This document shows positions 23,360 through 34,950 of a DNA stretch of 64,000 nucleotides, piece after piece; the first letter of the stretch is position 1; each line of letters starts with the position of its first letter. The stretch is taken from assembly GCA_945643635.1 (NCBI GenBank), contig CALZFC010000091.1, positions 925,001-989,000 of the forward strand. Direction: 5' to 3'. Under the pieces are notes generated by a model. The model had not been told where the DNA came from. It saw only the letters and a program-made list of their open reading frames with translations, and ran no database searches. This stretch comes from Allodiplogaster sudhausi (taxonomy: Eukaryota; Nematoda; Chromadorea; Rhabditida; Diplogasteridae). A program made the position numbers and the translations under genes.

Positions 23360-26300
23360 ATGGTAAACACGATGAACGTGCCGACAGTCTTGAACATTCT
23401 TCTCGACTTTTCCCATTGGTCCTCCGTCGCGTGCATTCGCTTCATCTACTTCGGTGCAAGCAGCGCAGAACGCATCTTCTGGACTGTCTCTTCCATTCTT
23501 CTGTTAGTAAGGGAAATATCTAAATTCATATGACTTATGATTATAAAGGACAAGAAATTTTATATTCAGCGGAATTGCCTTTCTCATAAGCATAGCACTA
23601 TCCATTATCCGCTACATCGGCTATCCTTCTCATATGATAACTACGGTCGAATTCGACAAGCAGGTATGATTACTTGAACTGATAGGAGAATATTTAAGAC
23701 ATTTCTCATCGAACAGGAATTCCCGACGATAACTTTCTGCAATGCAAACCCGTTCAAACTGTCGGTCATCAACAAGAATCCGTCCTTCCGTGCCATCTCC
23801 GAACTCCTTCAGTCGCACGATGCAATTTCAATGCGTCAAGAAACCAATGACTCTTACGGGCTGGTCAGTTGTTCGTTAATGAAAAGTTGCCGAAATTGAT
23901 TGCACTGAATTTCAAGGCTTCCTTTGGTCCTCGTGAAAGGCAACTCGTGACGAAAGACATGGCGATGCTCTTGGCTGCAAACATTCCAGAGGAGGAAAAG
24001 GTTGACAAAGTGTCAAAGTGGAAGACTGATGAAGACTAAATTGTTCTTACACTCATCGCAAGTGGCTCCATGAATAAAAGTTCATTCCATGCCGTGTCTA
24101 TTCCATTAGGATTATTTCAGCTGCCTGCTCTGTACGACTTTGATGACTTGGTGTCAGAATGCACTCTCGGAGGCAAACTCTGCTCAATGTCGGTGCCTTT
24201 TCTGCAAATCACTTGTCCTAGCATCTCAAAAAAATTCCCACTATTATCTGGAACAATTAGCACATCCAAACTTGTTTTAAGGCGTTGGTTCTCAATCCAC
24301 ATGGACGCCGAGTTCGGCGCATGCCTGCAGTTCCAGCCAAACATTTCTATCGTCCGCCCGGGCATCAAATATGGACTCCGGATGCTTCTCACTATCAAAG
24401 TTCACACGCACGAATATATCAATAGTTTGATAAGTAGTAATAAATCTTCGTTAGCGACATTGTCTTCTTCAGCAAGAAGATCCACTCACCAAGGAGAACG
24501 ACTTCATGTCCATTTCGGAAAGTGCGAGCGTCCGATTCGCAATTCATAACAGGAGGCATGTAATATTAAGATTAGTTTCTATAAAAAAGACTAATTAAAC
24601 TAATAATATTCTTTGGTGTAGAATACGAGTTTTCATCAAGACGATCTTATCGTTATAAGAAGAAACTTATTTTATAATGTTCACTTCTAGCAGAAACAAA
24701 TGAATTCAGATATTCGCCCTCGACTGTGCCGCACTTCCAAGTCGCCGTAGGAAAGCAATCGTCGATTGTAATCGAAAAGGTGCACAGGCCAATATGAAAC
24801 ATGAAGGACAAGAAAGACTAATCGTGATCTTCTCATAGGAAGTGAAGATCCTCGCGGGCAGCCCCTACACAAACTGCGTCGATGAACCAGACTCCGAATC
24901 CAACTATTATAAGGTTCTTAATATATGACCCATATAAATGGAGAAATATTAAAAAAAATCAGATTAATGTTCTTACAGGGAATGAATTACACGCAGCGGG
25001 GTTGCATGATCGCCTGTAGGCAGAGACAAACGATCAAACGGTATATTGAATGGAAATTGCTGATGAACCAATTTAGTAAAAAAAACCATTTCGAACGTTA
25101 AAAAAAATATTAGATGTGGCTGTGCCGATCCACGCATTCCCCTCGGAAGCAATAGTGCGATTCTCTGCAGGACAATGGAAGAACGTTAGAAAACCATCCT
25201 TATTCATTTTCTGCAATGAAGTAAATAAGTTCAGTGAAGTTAATAAATGAGACCACCATTTGCCTTTAGTAAAATGTATACGCATACTTCTTCGACTACG
25301 GATTTCCCCAACGAACGACGCCGAAAGGAAAGAACTGGCGTGTTCCTGCCCGAGGGCGTGCAATGAGGAATCCTATCTGCACACTCTCACCACTGCCGAG
25401 TGTGTAATATTAGTTAACCAAATAGCTGGTTGGACTATATGTAATATGTAAAGCTAGCCGTTTAATATCAGATATCCTGCTGCCATATTCACAGTCAGCA
25501 CGGGCACGCAGGAGCAACACGAAAAACTAATCGTATGCTTCAATTTAATTAATATTTTGTTTCCATGAATGTATATTCAAGTATTCACTTATCAAAAGGC
25601 CATTTAGGAGAAGCAGAAACCGTTTTGGACCTCGCGACCGACCTCAACAACAACAACAGCGTCTCCTGAATCAAGTCCAACTTCGGTGAAGCAGACTATA
25701 GTTCCTACAACGACATCCATGACCTCTACATCATCCGCCACAAGTACTAAGGTAACAGCAGTGAATTTTTACATGATGTCAGATTGTATTTTAATATTTT
25801 GTAGAAATAGAGAAACTCATCATTTCTCCATTTCAGTCAGATATCCCCACTTCAACGACCACTTCGGAGGCCATGACCACGACTACAAAAACAATGGTTA
25901 AAAAATCTGTTTATGCATATTTAACAACAACTTTACATAATTTATACAGTGAGGTTCCCAACGACACCAACATATTAGACAAGTTTATCTACCAGTTACT
26001 CAACAATAAACAAGGAAAATTACAAGAAACTACCAGAGGTCAGATATGGGGATACATAGATAAATACAGTAGGGTCGTGGGGATAAGCTCCCGGCTCTGA
26101 GCTTCTCCTCCTCGCTCTCTCTCTGGCAGTGCTTTTGTATCTTCTGGATGCGCGTATCTGAAAGTAGCCATCATTATGAGTCATGGGATTGTGAAAGAGA
26201 AAGAATAGAAGAGAGCAGAATGAAGTAAATAACCACGCCGGAAGTCGGAAGAGATCGAAAAGAACCTGCAGAGATATGTATGTGTCATCACGCTGATATG

Positions 26301-28446
26301 CTTACCATTCTAAATATAACTTACCGATCCCTTACAATACCTTAAATTAAAAACAGCATAAATTTTTTCTATTCTTTCAGCATATACCGTGCGCATGTTT
26401 AACCATATTGTAAATATCATCTATATTATATATAATAAAAAGTAAAATACAACGAAATAAACAAACAGAGTTCTTGTAGTAAATGGAATCAATTCCCGTT
26501 TCCTTCAGCCGACCGTCTGCGATCTTCTTGTGCAAATATGCCCAAGCGACAGAATAGGCAACATCAACTGCTGTGACAATCTTTATTTTGTTCTGGGAAA
26601 GACCAGCGCAGCCGACGTGGACGGCACCTGCATTTCAAGACTTGTCACCTCGAGTAGTTGCTTCGACAATGGGCTAAATTATGACGACGCCAACTGCATA
26701 ACAAATCGCGGCACCTTGAGTAAGATAAATTATCCGATTTACTGAGGGTATAACAGTATCGCATAGACTATTTAAATTCACAAATATTACATTTTTCTAT
26801 GAATACTTATGCATATTTATATTCTCAGTGTCATATAATATTATTTTTCGTAGATCTCAATATTGGTCCTCTTGATATAATTACGTCACTGCTAAAAGTC
26901 GGTGTTCCGCAATCCGCACAGGTAAGGTCAATATGTTTTTCCTTAAATCAATCCTTGCTCTTCAGCTCACTCCGTGTGATCTGACACCAAATCTTTGTTG
27001 CGGTAGCAATACCTGCGAGACAAAAGTGGACACCATGGAGGCCATGGATTACTTCTTCCCGAACTGGATGGACTCTTGTGGAAGAACGACGAAATCCGCA
27101 AAAAATAAGAAGAACAAGAGCGGAGGTGTTTACCATTTTGATTCAGAGACTATTTGTTTACATTACGAATTATATATAGATTCATGCCTATGGAGTTACT
27201 CCAGAAATGGAGAGAAAAGTCTGCGTGTGGGTAGTAAGTCCGCCGGTTGACGTTTATATGCAGTACCGCTGAACGGCGAGGGGTTCCGGCTATTGCGGAC
27301 GCGACCGAATGGGCCATGTATAATTTCTAGCTACAGAATGCGTTTTCAGGCAAATTACATAACAATATGGGATCCTGGAACTTTTCTGTACTGATTCCAT
27401 TAAGAAATTTTGAAAATAGTAGACAATTTGTGAAATTTATGTTTGACGTAGAGTGACAAATTTGGTGCATTGTCGATAGTGTTTTTGTGTTGTGTGTTTT
27501 TGGAAATTGGGGATTTCAAGCAGAAAACGAAAGTCTGCATGGGCTGATTTGCAATTACTGCTGCTTCCTCTTTTTGTCGTTCAAAAACTGCGGCAAAACT
27601 TTTGGACCGCTAGGCATTCAAAAATGCAAAAAACCATAAATTGAGTAATATCGCTCAAATTCCAATTGAAATTATTTGCATTAATCGACTTAATCTAAGC
27701 AGATGAAACGTTTGCTGGATCCGAGTGTTCTTGTAAATCTCATTGCCAGTGTTTATTATTTAAGGTCGTGGAAAACGGTCAACATCACTGAGAGACCTAC
27801 TGAAGACTAGTGGCACAGCTGGCGTTAGTCTTCATACAACATACAAATTTCTAAGTCACAAATTAAGAAAGAGAATTGAATTATGTCATAATCCTAACAA
27901 GACGGGCATATTTAGTGCGTATTTTCAGCTCGGCAGTTGTGAGCCTTGGAACATTAATTTCGCGTCTGTCCATGATTGCATTACATGGTTGGCAGCCAAT
28001 TATATTAGCTAGCAATAATTTATGAAGCTAATGAAAATGAATGTAATGTTTAGGTACAAAAGAAATGCTCTCATTGTGAATGTTTACTTCGGAACACTCG
28101 CATCAAAAACGTACAGCGAGAAGGCGTCCTATACGGTATGGTTGGGAGAGTCTAATAAGAATGATCTCAATAAAAATGTTTTTGCTTGATTCTCTAAATT
28201 GGCTTTCAGCTCTCGGATGCACTTGCCGAACTCGGCGGCCAGGCGGGCATCTGGCTCGGCCTCTCTGCAATCACTCTTGTCGAGATCGGAACGCTAATTC
28301 TCGTCTTTGGGCTCTACGCTTTCCATCGCATCCGACGCCTTTTCACACGCCCTCAAACGGCGCCAGAAGAGAGTGGCGAAGTGAGTGAAGAGAAAAGTAG
28401 AAGAACACTAGCAGATGATAAAGATGTCATTATCGAAAAGAACTGA
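23360..28446 (+). CDS. DEG/ENaC cation channel subunit
   Basis: Start MVNTMNVPTVLNILLDFSHW at 23,360, right after a ttttcag site. Exons 23360-23502, 23570-23663, 23717-23863, 23917-24000 and 24121-about 24190 are in frame. They carry RIFWTVSSILLLGIAFLI (TM1), EFPTITFCNANPFKLS (family motif after TM1) and DFDDLVSECTLGGKLC. Further exons: DAEFGACLQFQP (about 24,290-24,420), SASVRFAIHNRR (about 24,470-24,555), VAVGKQSSIVIEKV (about 24,695-24,778), ILAGSPYTNCVDEP (24,839-24,912), NYTQRGCMIACRQ (24,980-25,041), CGCADPRIPLGS (about 25,107-25,175), CSCPRACNEES (about 25,300-25,410) and YPAAIFTVST (about 25,467-25,530). The C-terminal exons are NALIVNVYFGTL (28054-28135) and the TM2 exon with LGGQAGIWLGLSAITLVE (28210-28446). 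The 2.5 kb between 25,530 and 28,054 holds a mucin/Cys-rich stretch described separately. Function: sodium-permeable channel, gating stimulus unknown. Confidence 0.85.
25607..27130 (+). other. Mucin-like and cysteine-rich exons inside the channel locus
   Basis: Exons with good splice sites lie between the ectodomain and TM2 exons of the channel. 25,607-25,750 gives EKQKPFW followed by a Thr/Ser run (STTTTASPESS, TTTSMTSTSS). About 25,838-25,898 continues it (STTTSEAMTTTT). About 26,508-26,719 reads VCDLLVQICPSD and INCCDNLYFVLG. About 26,854-26,921 reads LNIGPLDIITSLLKVG. 26,967-about 27,125 reads TPCDLTPNLCCGSNTCE. The CDL...CC pattern occurs twice. The first exon joins the preceding channel exon in phase 0. 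Either these belong to the channel as an inserted ectodomain module, or they are a separate gene nested in a long intron. No signal peptide of their own was found, which slightly favours the first reading. Confidence 0.55.
27260..28050. other. No gene seen
   Basis: AT-rich intronic or intergenic sequence before the penultimate exon of the channel. Nothing further could be supported. Confidence 0.45.
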
Positions 28447-28924
28447 AAAATCCCATCACTTAAAAATGCCCTCTCACACTTTAGATGGGGAACGAGAAGC
28501 GACCAGCCTCAGAAGTGAGATGACTAAGCGTCATACAATGAACGATAATACTTCCCTCTCTGTTCCTTCCTTCCCTTTTTCTATACCATTTATTCCACCT
28601 ATAATGTATTTTCAGTCTCAATTTCATGGACTGATAAGCTACTTTGTAACAGTGAACTTAAAACTTTTTGTTCATTTGAGAAATCAAGCTAATGCAATGC
28701 CCGAATGCGGAAGGAGAAAGACGCATGGTTCAAACATCTTCGTTTGATACATAGACTTGTACATATTTAGAGGGAGATCTATGTAAGTAGTTCACTTTTC
28801 AACAAAAAAGAAGTTTATTCTGTTGCAACATAAAAGATCTTTTTTCAGCAGTCGGTTACAAACATGTCAGTAATTTAGGTACGTAACTAAGGAGCTTCAT
28901 TATTGATTAATTTTTTAGAAAATG

Positions 28925-28975
28925 CACAACATACTTGAGTATACCTCACATGACGATTTCAACATTGATAAAAAA
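28925..28975 (+). repeat. Left half of the repeat split by the LINE
   Basis: The words gagtatac, tgacgatttcaac and a following A-run match 53,938-53,990. The matching right half resumes at 32,570 after the LINE. Confidence 0.65.
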
Positions 28976-28999
28976 AATTTCAGTTATAAGATCTCCAAA

Positions 29000-29665
29000 A
29001 TGGCCTCCCCACCCCGCTCCTCCTCTGCTGCCGCGGCCCCTCCCCCTCAGGCTACCCAGACACCCTCTGGCGACTGGGACTTCTCAAAGGAAACCCCAGA
29101 GGAGCGTGATGACCGGAAGGAGAGGCTCCGTTCCTTGGTCCTCTCCGGTCTCCCTCTCCCCCAGGCCTCTTCCTCCGTCGATGGCGTCATCCGCGATCGT
29201 GATGCAGTCTTGGAGATGCTGGCCGGTCTCGGCATCCACGCTCTCCCCGTATCCGTCTACAGGCTGCGTGCTAAGCCGGGCGTCATCCCGTTGCTTAAAA
29301 TCGTGATGCCCACGTCTGAGTCCCAGCTACAGACCCTCCGGGCAGCCCGCCGGTCCCTCCGTTCCCTGGCTGGTTTCTCTCGCTGCTACCTGCGGCCGAG
29401 TCTCACACTGGCGCAGCGTGGCATTCAGCCCCGCCCACGTGGTCCGCCATCGGACTTCTCTTCCTTCTTCGCGCGGCCACGCCAGCCCGATTCCAGCCAG
29501 CCTCTCCGGCCCAGCAACCAGCCACAGCCTCCTCGCCAAAGGTCTCGTGTGACCTCTTACCGCACTCCCCCTACCCCTCTCTTTCATCAATCCCTCCCTC
29601 CGCCGCCAAACTTCTTCCATACCAATCCATATGCCCCTCTCTCCCACTATCATTCGCAAAACTAG
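29000..29665 (+). CDS. LINE ORF1 protein
   Basis: 221 residues from the ATG at 29,000. A Pro/Ala/Ser-rich start (MASPPRSSSAAAAPPPQ) precedes a conserved core: RLRSLVLSGLP, a DRDAVLEMLAGLGI helix, VSVYRLRAKPG, PLLKIVMPTSESQLQTLRAA and CYLRPSLTLAQR. This core occurs in ORF1 proteins of many invertebrate CR1-like LINEs and probably binds the element RNA. The C-terminus is a disordered Pro/Arg tail. No zinc knuckle is visible. ORF2 begins just after its stop in a different frame. Confidence 0.75.
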   Translation: MASPPRSSSAAAAPPPQATQTPSGDWDFSKETPEERDDRKERLRSLVLSGLPLPQASSSVDGVIRDRDAVLEMLAGLGIHALPVSVYRLRAKPGVIPLLKIVMPTSESQLQTLRAARRSLRSLAGFSRCYLRPSLTLAQRGIQPRPRGPPSDFSSFFARPRQPDSSQPLRPSNQPQPPRQRSRVTSYRTPPTPLFHQSLPPPPNFFHTNPYAPLSHYHSQN

Positions 29666-29667
29666 GT

Positions 29668-32457
29668 CATGTCGATCGAAGGAATATCAGCCGAACAGTT
29701 GACTTAGTTCTATTCAATTCTCGCTCTATCTGTAACAAAAGTGCCGAATTATCACTTCTTTTGAAGCAAAATTTCTCTATTGTTTGCATTACAGAGACTT
29801 GGCTGAAATCAACTATTCTTGACTCTTTCATTCTTTCAGATAATTCTGCCGATTATATATGTTATCGTAGGGATCGTTCTAGGCGAAAAGGCGGCGGAGT
29901 AGCAATTATTCTCTTTACTAGTATCTGTGCAAAAGTAGTATTTTCAATTTCTCATCCAAACTCTTTTGAATTACTTGCTCTTGACCTATATTTGAATAAT
30001 GACACTATTCGTTTGGTTAATGTTTACCGTACCCCCTCTTGCACGGCCGAGGGCAATTCCCTCCTAGTAAAACAGCTTAGAGACCTTTCCACCTGCGCGC
30101 ATCCCACAATTATCTTGGGCGATTTTAATTTTCCCGACCTTACGTGGAACAGTTCGTCTTTGCCCCAAGGTGTGTCAGCACAAGCTAGGCTGTTCTTTGA
30201 TTTTGCCACCACTTCAAATCTAGCTCAACACACCCCGTCGGCCACATGCAACCAGCATATATTAGACCTCATTTTGTCAAATACCCCTGATTTGCTTTCA
30301 AAAGTCTCTCTCCTCCTACCGTTCGCCTCATCCGACCATTCTTCTGTTTCAGTGTCCATTAATATTATACATTCGCGTCCTCTTTATACTTTTGTTCGAG
30401 ACTATCGTAATGCTGATTATCAAGCCGCCGTCTCTTTTCTACTCAATCAAGATCTCCCCTCTCAACATTACCGTACACTTGACATTGACGTAATGTATAG
30501 CCAGCTTGACTCCTGTCTTCGATTAGCGGAATCAATGTTTATTCGTTATAAGCGAGTTCGCCTAAATGGCGAAAGACTTCCTGAGCATATTCATCGTCTT
30601 CGCTCTAAGACATTTGAAGCATGGCAACAATCCTTATTTTTAAAGACCCCCGAATCTTTAGCAGCGTTTGCGCGTATAAATAAGCTTTATAACTCTCGTA
30701 TAAATAAGTATGCTAGAAGTATAGAGAAGAATATTGTAGACTCGAAGAATCTTAATCTTTTCTATCGTTATGTCCGAACTCTGGTTTCCGATAAGGCCCG
30801 CGGTGTTGATGTGCTTACAGATGGTCTTGGTAATGATATTATTAGCGATGCCGAGAAGGCCAATCTCTTAGCAGATACCTTTGCCAAGTATTTCGTTTCT
30901 GATAACGGTGTTCTTCCTCCTCTTCCTCCCACCTCCCCCCGAACCCCCCTTCCGTTTAATATAAATTTTGCTAGACATGTTATATGCAATGTGATTGAGC
31001 GATGGTCTAATTCATCATGTAAGACCCCTGACAATTTTAATATGTATTTTATAAATCAACTAGCTTTACCAATTAGTCTCTCTCTCGAATATATATTTAA
31101 TTATTCGTAGGCAAATTCTGTTGTGCCGAGTATTTGGAAACGTTCCATTATAGTCCCAATTCGTAAGAAGCCACCCTTTAGTGAGCCAACCAACTATCGA
31201 CCTGTCAGCATTACTTGCTTTTTCTCTAGAGTTTTTGAGAGATTATTGTGCCGTGAATTGCATAGTTGGTGCGAGTCCTCTGACATTTTACCAGATGAAC
31301 AGTACGGTTTCCGTAGGAAACGCTCAATAGAATTACAAATGCTTGACGCCCTCGAGTATTGGACCCGTTCTCTGTCCTATCAACGAACAAGTGACGTTGT
31401 ATACTTTGACCATGCCAAGGCTTTTGACAGAGTTAGCCATCCGAAGCTTTTATACAAGTTGCAATTTCTTAAGTTTCCACCTCTAGTCATCAAATGGGTA
31501 AATGCCTTCTTAACTGACCGGTCATTCGCTGTACGAGTAGGTGATGCCATGTCTAGCTCTCGTATTGTAACTAGCGGAGTTCCCCAGGGAAGTGTTATAG
31601 GTCCTTTACTTTTTATTATCTATACTTCAGATCTGCCTGTCCTTATAGCTCAATATGGCGTGATAGCGAAATGTTTTGCTGACGATGTTAAGATTTATAA
31701 AGCATACGGTAGAGGAGAAGATAGAAGTTCTCTTCAGCTCGCCATTGACGCCCTCTGTGAATGGGCCGATTCATGGCAACTCCCCCTTGCATTTGAGAAG
31801 ACTGCTGTCCTCCACATTGGTAGAGTGAATCCTAAAGTGCCCTATTTTATTAATGGCAGCCCCATTAAAGCAGTTGATCATATTCGTGATTTAGGTCTTA
31901 TAGTTGATTCTAATCTTACATTCTCGAAACACTGTGCTGCTATTTCCTCCAAGGCACTTGCCAAGTCTTATCACATTTTTAGAGCCCTTCGTACAAACAA
32001 AAGTGCGGTCCTCATTTCTGCTTATTGTATCTATATTCGTTCTATACTGGAATCCTGTAGTTCAGTTTACTCCCCTTATCTATTAAAAGATATTCGTATA
32101 CTAGAGAAAGTCCAGAATTATGTTACAAGGCGTATTTTCCATAGATGTCTCGGGGTTAGTTATGATTCCACTCCCCGCAGCGAAGAGCGCAACGCGACCC
32201 TTAGACTCCCTTCCCTCGCTGATAGAAGACGAAATAGAGATCAAGACCTCATTCGAAAGTTTATTTTTGGCCGCATTAGGTTATCTAATAAATGCCCCCA
32301 CTATCTCAACTTTAGACAATCAAAGACCCGTGGTCTCTCTTTTAAACTTCATGTACCACCCTCTAAGTATAGATGTCGTCTAAATTCTTTCTTTGTTAGA
32401 GCTTCAATTCAGTTTAATGCTCTTACCAAGGATAGTCCACTTCTTGTCTCTACATAG
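29668..32457 (+). pseudogene. LINE ORF2: endonuclease and reverse transcriptase with one stop
   Basis: The frame opens as LVLFNSRSICNKSAELS and runs through endonuclease motifs IVCITETWL, RKGGGVAIILF, NVYRTPS, IILGDFNFPDLTW and SSDHSSVSV. Reverse-transcriptase motifs follow: WKRSIIVPIRKK, NYRPVSITCFFSRVFERL, QYGFRRKRS, VVYFDHAKAFDRVSH, SGVPQGSVIGPLLF and CFADDVKIY (FADD in place of YADD). A TAG at 31,108-31,110 divides the two parts in the same frame, shortly before the WK motif. Apart from this codon the product of about 920 residues is open throughout. The copy is therefore young but probably inactive, unless the stop is read through or is an error. Confidence 0.8.
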
Positions 32458-32569
32458 TTTTCTTATTTTCGTTTCCCCTTCGTTTTCTTTCTCACTTCTT
32501 AATATTTTTACCACGTGTGTTTCTTTCATTTATATTCGAACACCGTAATAAAAAAAGAAAAACATTTCT

Positions 32570-32720
32570 ACCGGAATTTGGATTATTAAACTGTTTGTCA
32601 TTACTGATGATAGGCAAAGGTTTGACAATTTAACTGTCTTCAGGAATGCTAAACAGTTAAAAACCGATTTCTTTTGTATCCGCGTGCCCCACGATGTCAA
32701 CTTCATTATCAGCAATCAAT
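32570..32720 (+). repeat. Right half of the repeat split by the LINE
   Basis: Accggaatttggattatt, actgtttg, a central region, gaatgctaaacagtt and the following bases match 53,978-54,095 at moderate identity, continuing the left half at 28,925-28,975. Confidence 0.6.
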
Positions 32721-32724
32721 TTCT

Positions 32725-34945
32725 TAAAGGAGGCTTAAACTCGGAAACTCCTAGCACGAAATGGCCGATCTTATAGTACGATACATTTTGGCAATGTGAT
32801 CCTGGCAATTTGCCAAGATCATTCGAAACCTTTTCTCGTAAAACATGCGTTGTATTCGGCGATTTCAAATTGGCGGTTTGCGTCCGTTTGGTGAATCATG
32901 AATATGCCGGCATATATTGTACACACAGAAAAAAAATGTTATGCACAAAAAATGTTATGGAAAAATGTTCCGTGGAGATGTTACGCTGAGAAAAACATGT
33001 GATGTTTTCGCCCGGGTGAGCGTCGCCTCCTCTTAAGAAAAAAAACGTAACATTTTTCGTATATACCTGGATGATACGTGGAGCGCTACATTTGGGCATG
33101 CACAAAAATGCTACGTTTGGCCGGAAAGGCAGCGACTCGACTGCGACCGGTGAATAGCGAGTGTCATTTCCAAATAGTCACCACTGCACACTAATTCTGC
33201 GGTGCAGTGGGAAAATGCCATTTCCGACATATTATTTTTCAGTGTTAACTTTCGTTTCTTCGCTTTTTCTTTTTTAATTAAACGTTGTTTTATTACTATT
33301 TAGGGTCGTTTGTGTCGTCCGGAGCATCACCAGCGGTTGAGAGCGACTGGGCTCGGGAACTGTCTTCAGTTGAAACAGGTCAGGCTGTTTTTTTTTAAAT
33401 CTCATTTGTGTAAGTATGCTTGCTTCTGTTTAAAGTTCTACTGCTATATTTTTCATGGCATTAGTTTGCTGAACAAATGTAGGAAACATTTTTTCAGCTT
33501 GCTTTTATTTTACTGTTTGAAAATGTCCTTTTTGCTTTGCGTCGAATTAGTAAGTTTATTAGGCATTAGCACGAAAATAATGCAATATGCTGAGTATCTT
33601 TAATCACTTGTTTGTTCTTAGGCTTCTGCAACTGCTCCACTCTCCACTCGGCCCGGTTCTCCACTCGGCCCAAGTTTCTTCGTTTTCAACAAACAGGTCA
33701 GCCTGTTTCATAATATCATTTGTGTATATTTGCTTGCTTCTGTTCAAGGTTCGTTGCTAACCATTTTGGTACCAGTGTATTGCTGGCCCAATTTAGACTA
33801 TATCCTTTTATGTTGCTTTTCTTGTATATTCTTTAGCTGCCCGTAAATAATGCAGTATGACGAGTTTCATTTTCTTAAGGCTTTTTTGCATCTGCACTCC
33901 ACCATATTTTTGGTAATCCCATCATGTTTATTGACCTTTCTGAATAGTAATCAACCTGGAATTCAGAAAGGGAAATGATAGCGAAACTATACAGTATGCC
34001 AATCATGCCTTAGATACAGTATGATCATGTCTTAGATACAGTATGATTGTGTTTTGCTAAATTTGTGGTGTCTGCCCAATTAATATTACAACTTAGTACC
34101 ATTGAAGTGGTTATGTAGTTGTACGAACCAGCCTTGGTAGAGTTTGTGATATTTCTTTTCAATTTTCGTAAGTAATTATAATGATTGATCGAGTCACTCT
34201 AGGGGAAAAAGGTGCTGTTGCTTTTACAGACCCACCCTAATTTTGGGTCTCCCCGAAGCCATTCCCACCATGTTCTTGAGTAGTATTAAGGCATAAACAG
34301 TTCACCTACCCTAGTTTTAGGCCCAATACCTCCTTCCATATCCAAATTTTCTGGGTCCTCGACAGCGGCTTTTATTTCCTGAGTTACTATCTTAAATGTG
34401 CATTATTGCAGTTGCTCAACCGAGAACGGGGCATCGTTCTTCCTTCGCACATACTTCAAGGAGTCTTCTCATTCAGGTATGGTAAAATATTAACTTCTGC
34501 TAATTATTTTTTTATATTTTATTTGTGATATTCTTTAGCATATGTCCAAAAGACTACTCTACTCTGAGAACATGAATAACGGAATTGTTTGTGTTAGTAA
34601 ATGTGAATTAATTTTAGAATAATGAGGTTGCATTTTCACCATATGCATATTTTACTATGCAAATACTAGTTTTTTTACTCACCGAACAGTATCCATTAAA
34701 ACATTACTAACACATGCCGGATCGGTTTTATTTATTTATTGCCAATTTTTTATATATTCATTGTGCGATTCGCTTAAGCGATTCGTTTGAGATTGTGCGC
34801 TCTGAAAATAACTGACCCAAAAAAAATTATAAAATTTTTTTTTTTTTTAAATTAGAAAACAAATATAAGAAAACAAGATTAAAATATTAGCGACACTAAG
34901 AAAACAAATGCAGGATTACATTGCAACAAAGAAATGACGTTTAAT
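32725..34945. other. No coding exon proven; duplicated leader-like block
   Basis: 33,375-33,640 and 33,705-33,905 are tandem relatives: each starts with cag|gtcag-ctgttt, then tttgtgta, gcttgcttctgtt, and ends with an acceptor-like site before ctgcaactgctccac or ctgcatctgcactccacc. They look like a duplicated untranslated exon and intron of the zinc-finger gene downstream. 32,925-33,075 contains repeated and inverted copies of aaaatgttatg. Nothing else was seen. Confidence 0.4.
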
Positions 34946-34950
34946 GTAGG

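Larger units (their letters stand above)
28980..32565 (+). mobile_element. Non-LTR retrotransposon, nearly full length
   Basis: A two-ORF LINE with an APE-type endonuclease and reverse transcriptase, most like CR1/Jockey-group elements. The 3' end is aataaaaaaag, an A-rich tail. The GC-rich ORF1 contrasts with AT-richer ORF2. The element is flanked by two halves of an older repeat (28,925-28,975 and 32,570-32,720), whose uninterrupted version is at 53,935-54,115, so both ends are supported by comparison. The only obvious coding defect is one amber stop in ORF2. Confidence 0.85.

Noticed and set aside
28935..29306. Second Pro/Ser-rich + frame over LINE ORF1
   Set aside because: Shadow of ORF1; only the ORF1 frame carries the conserved LSGLP and VYRL motifs.
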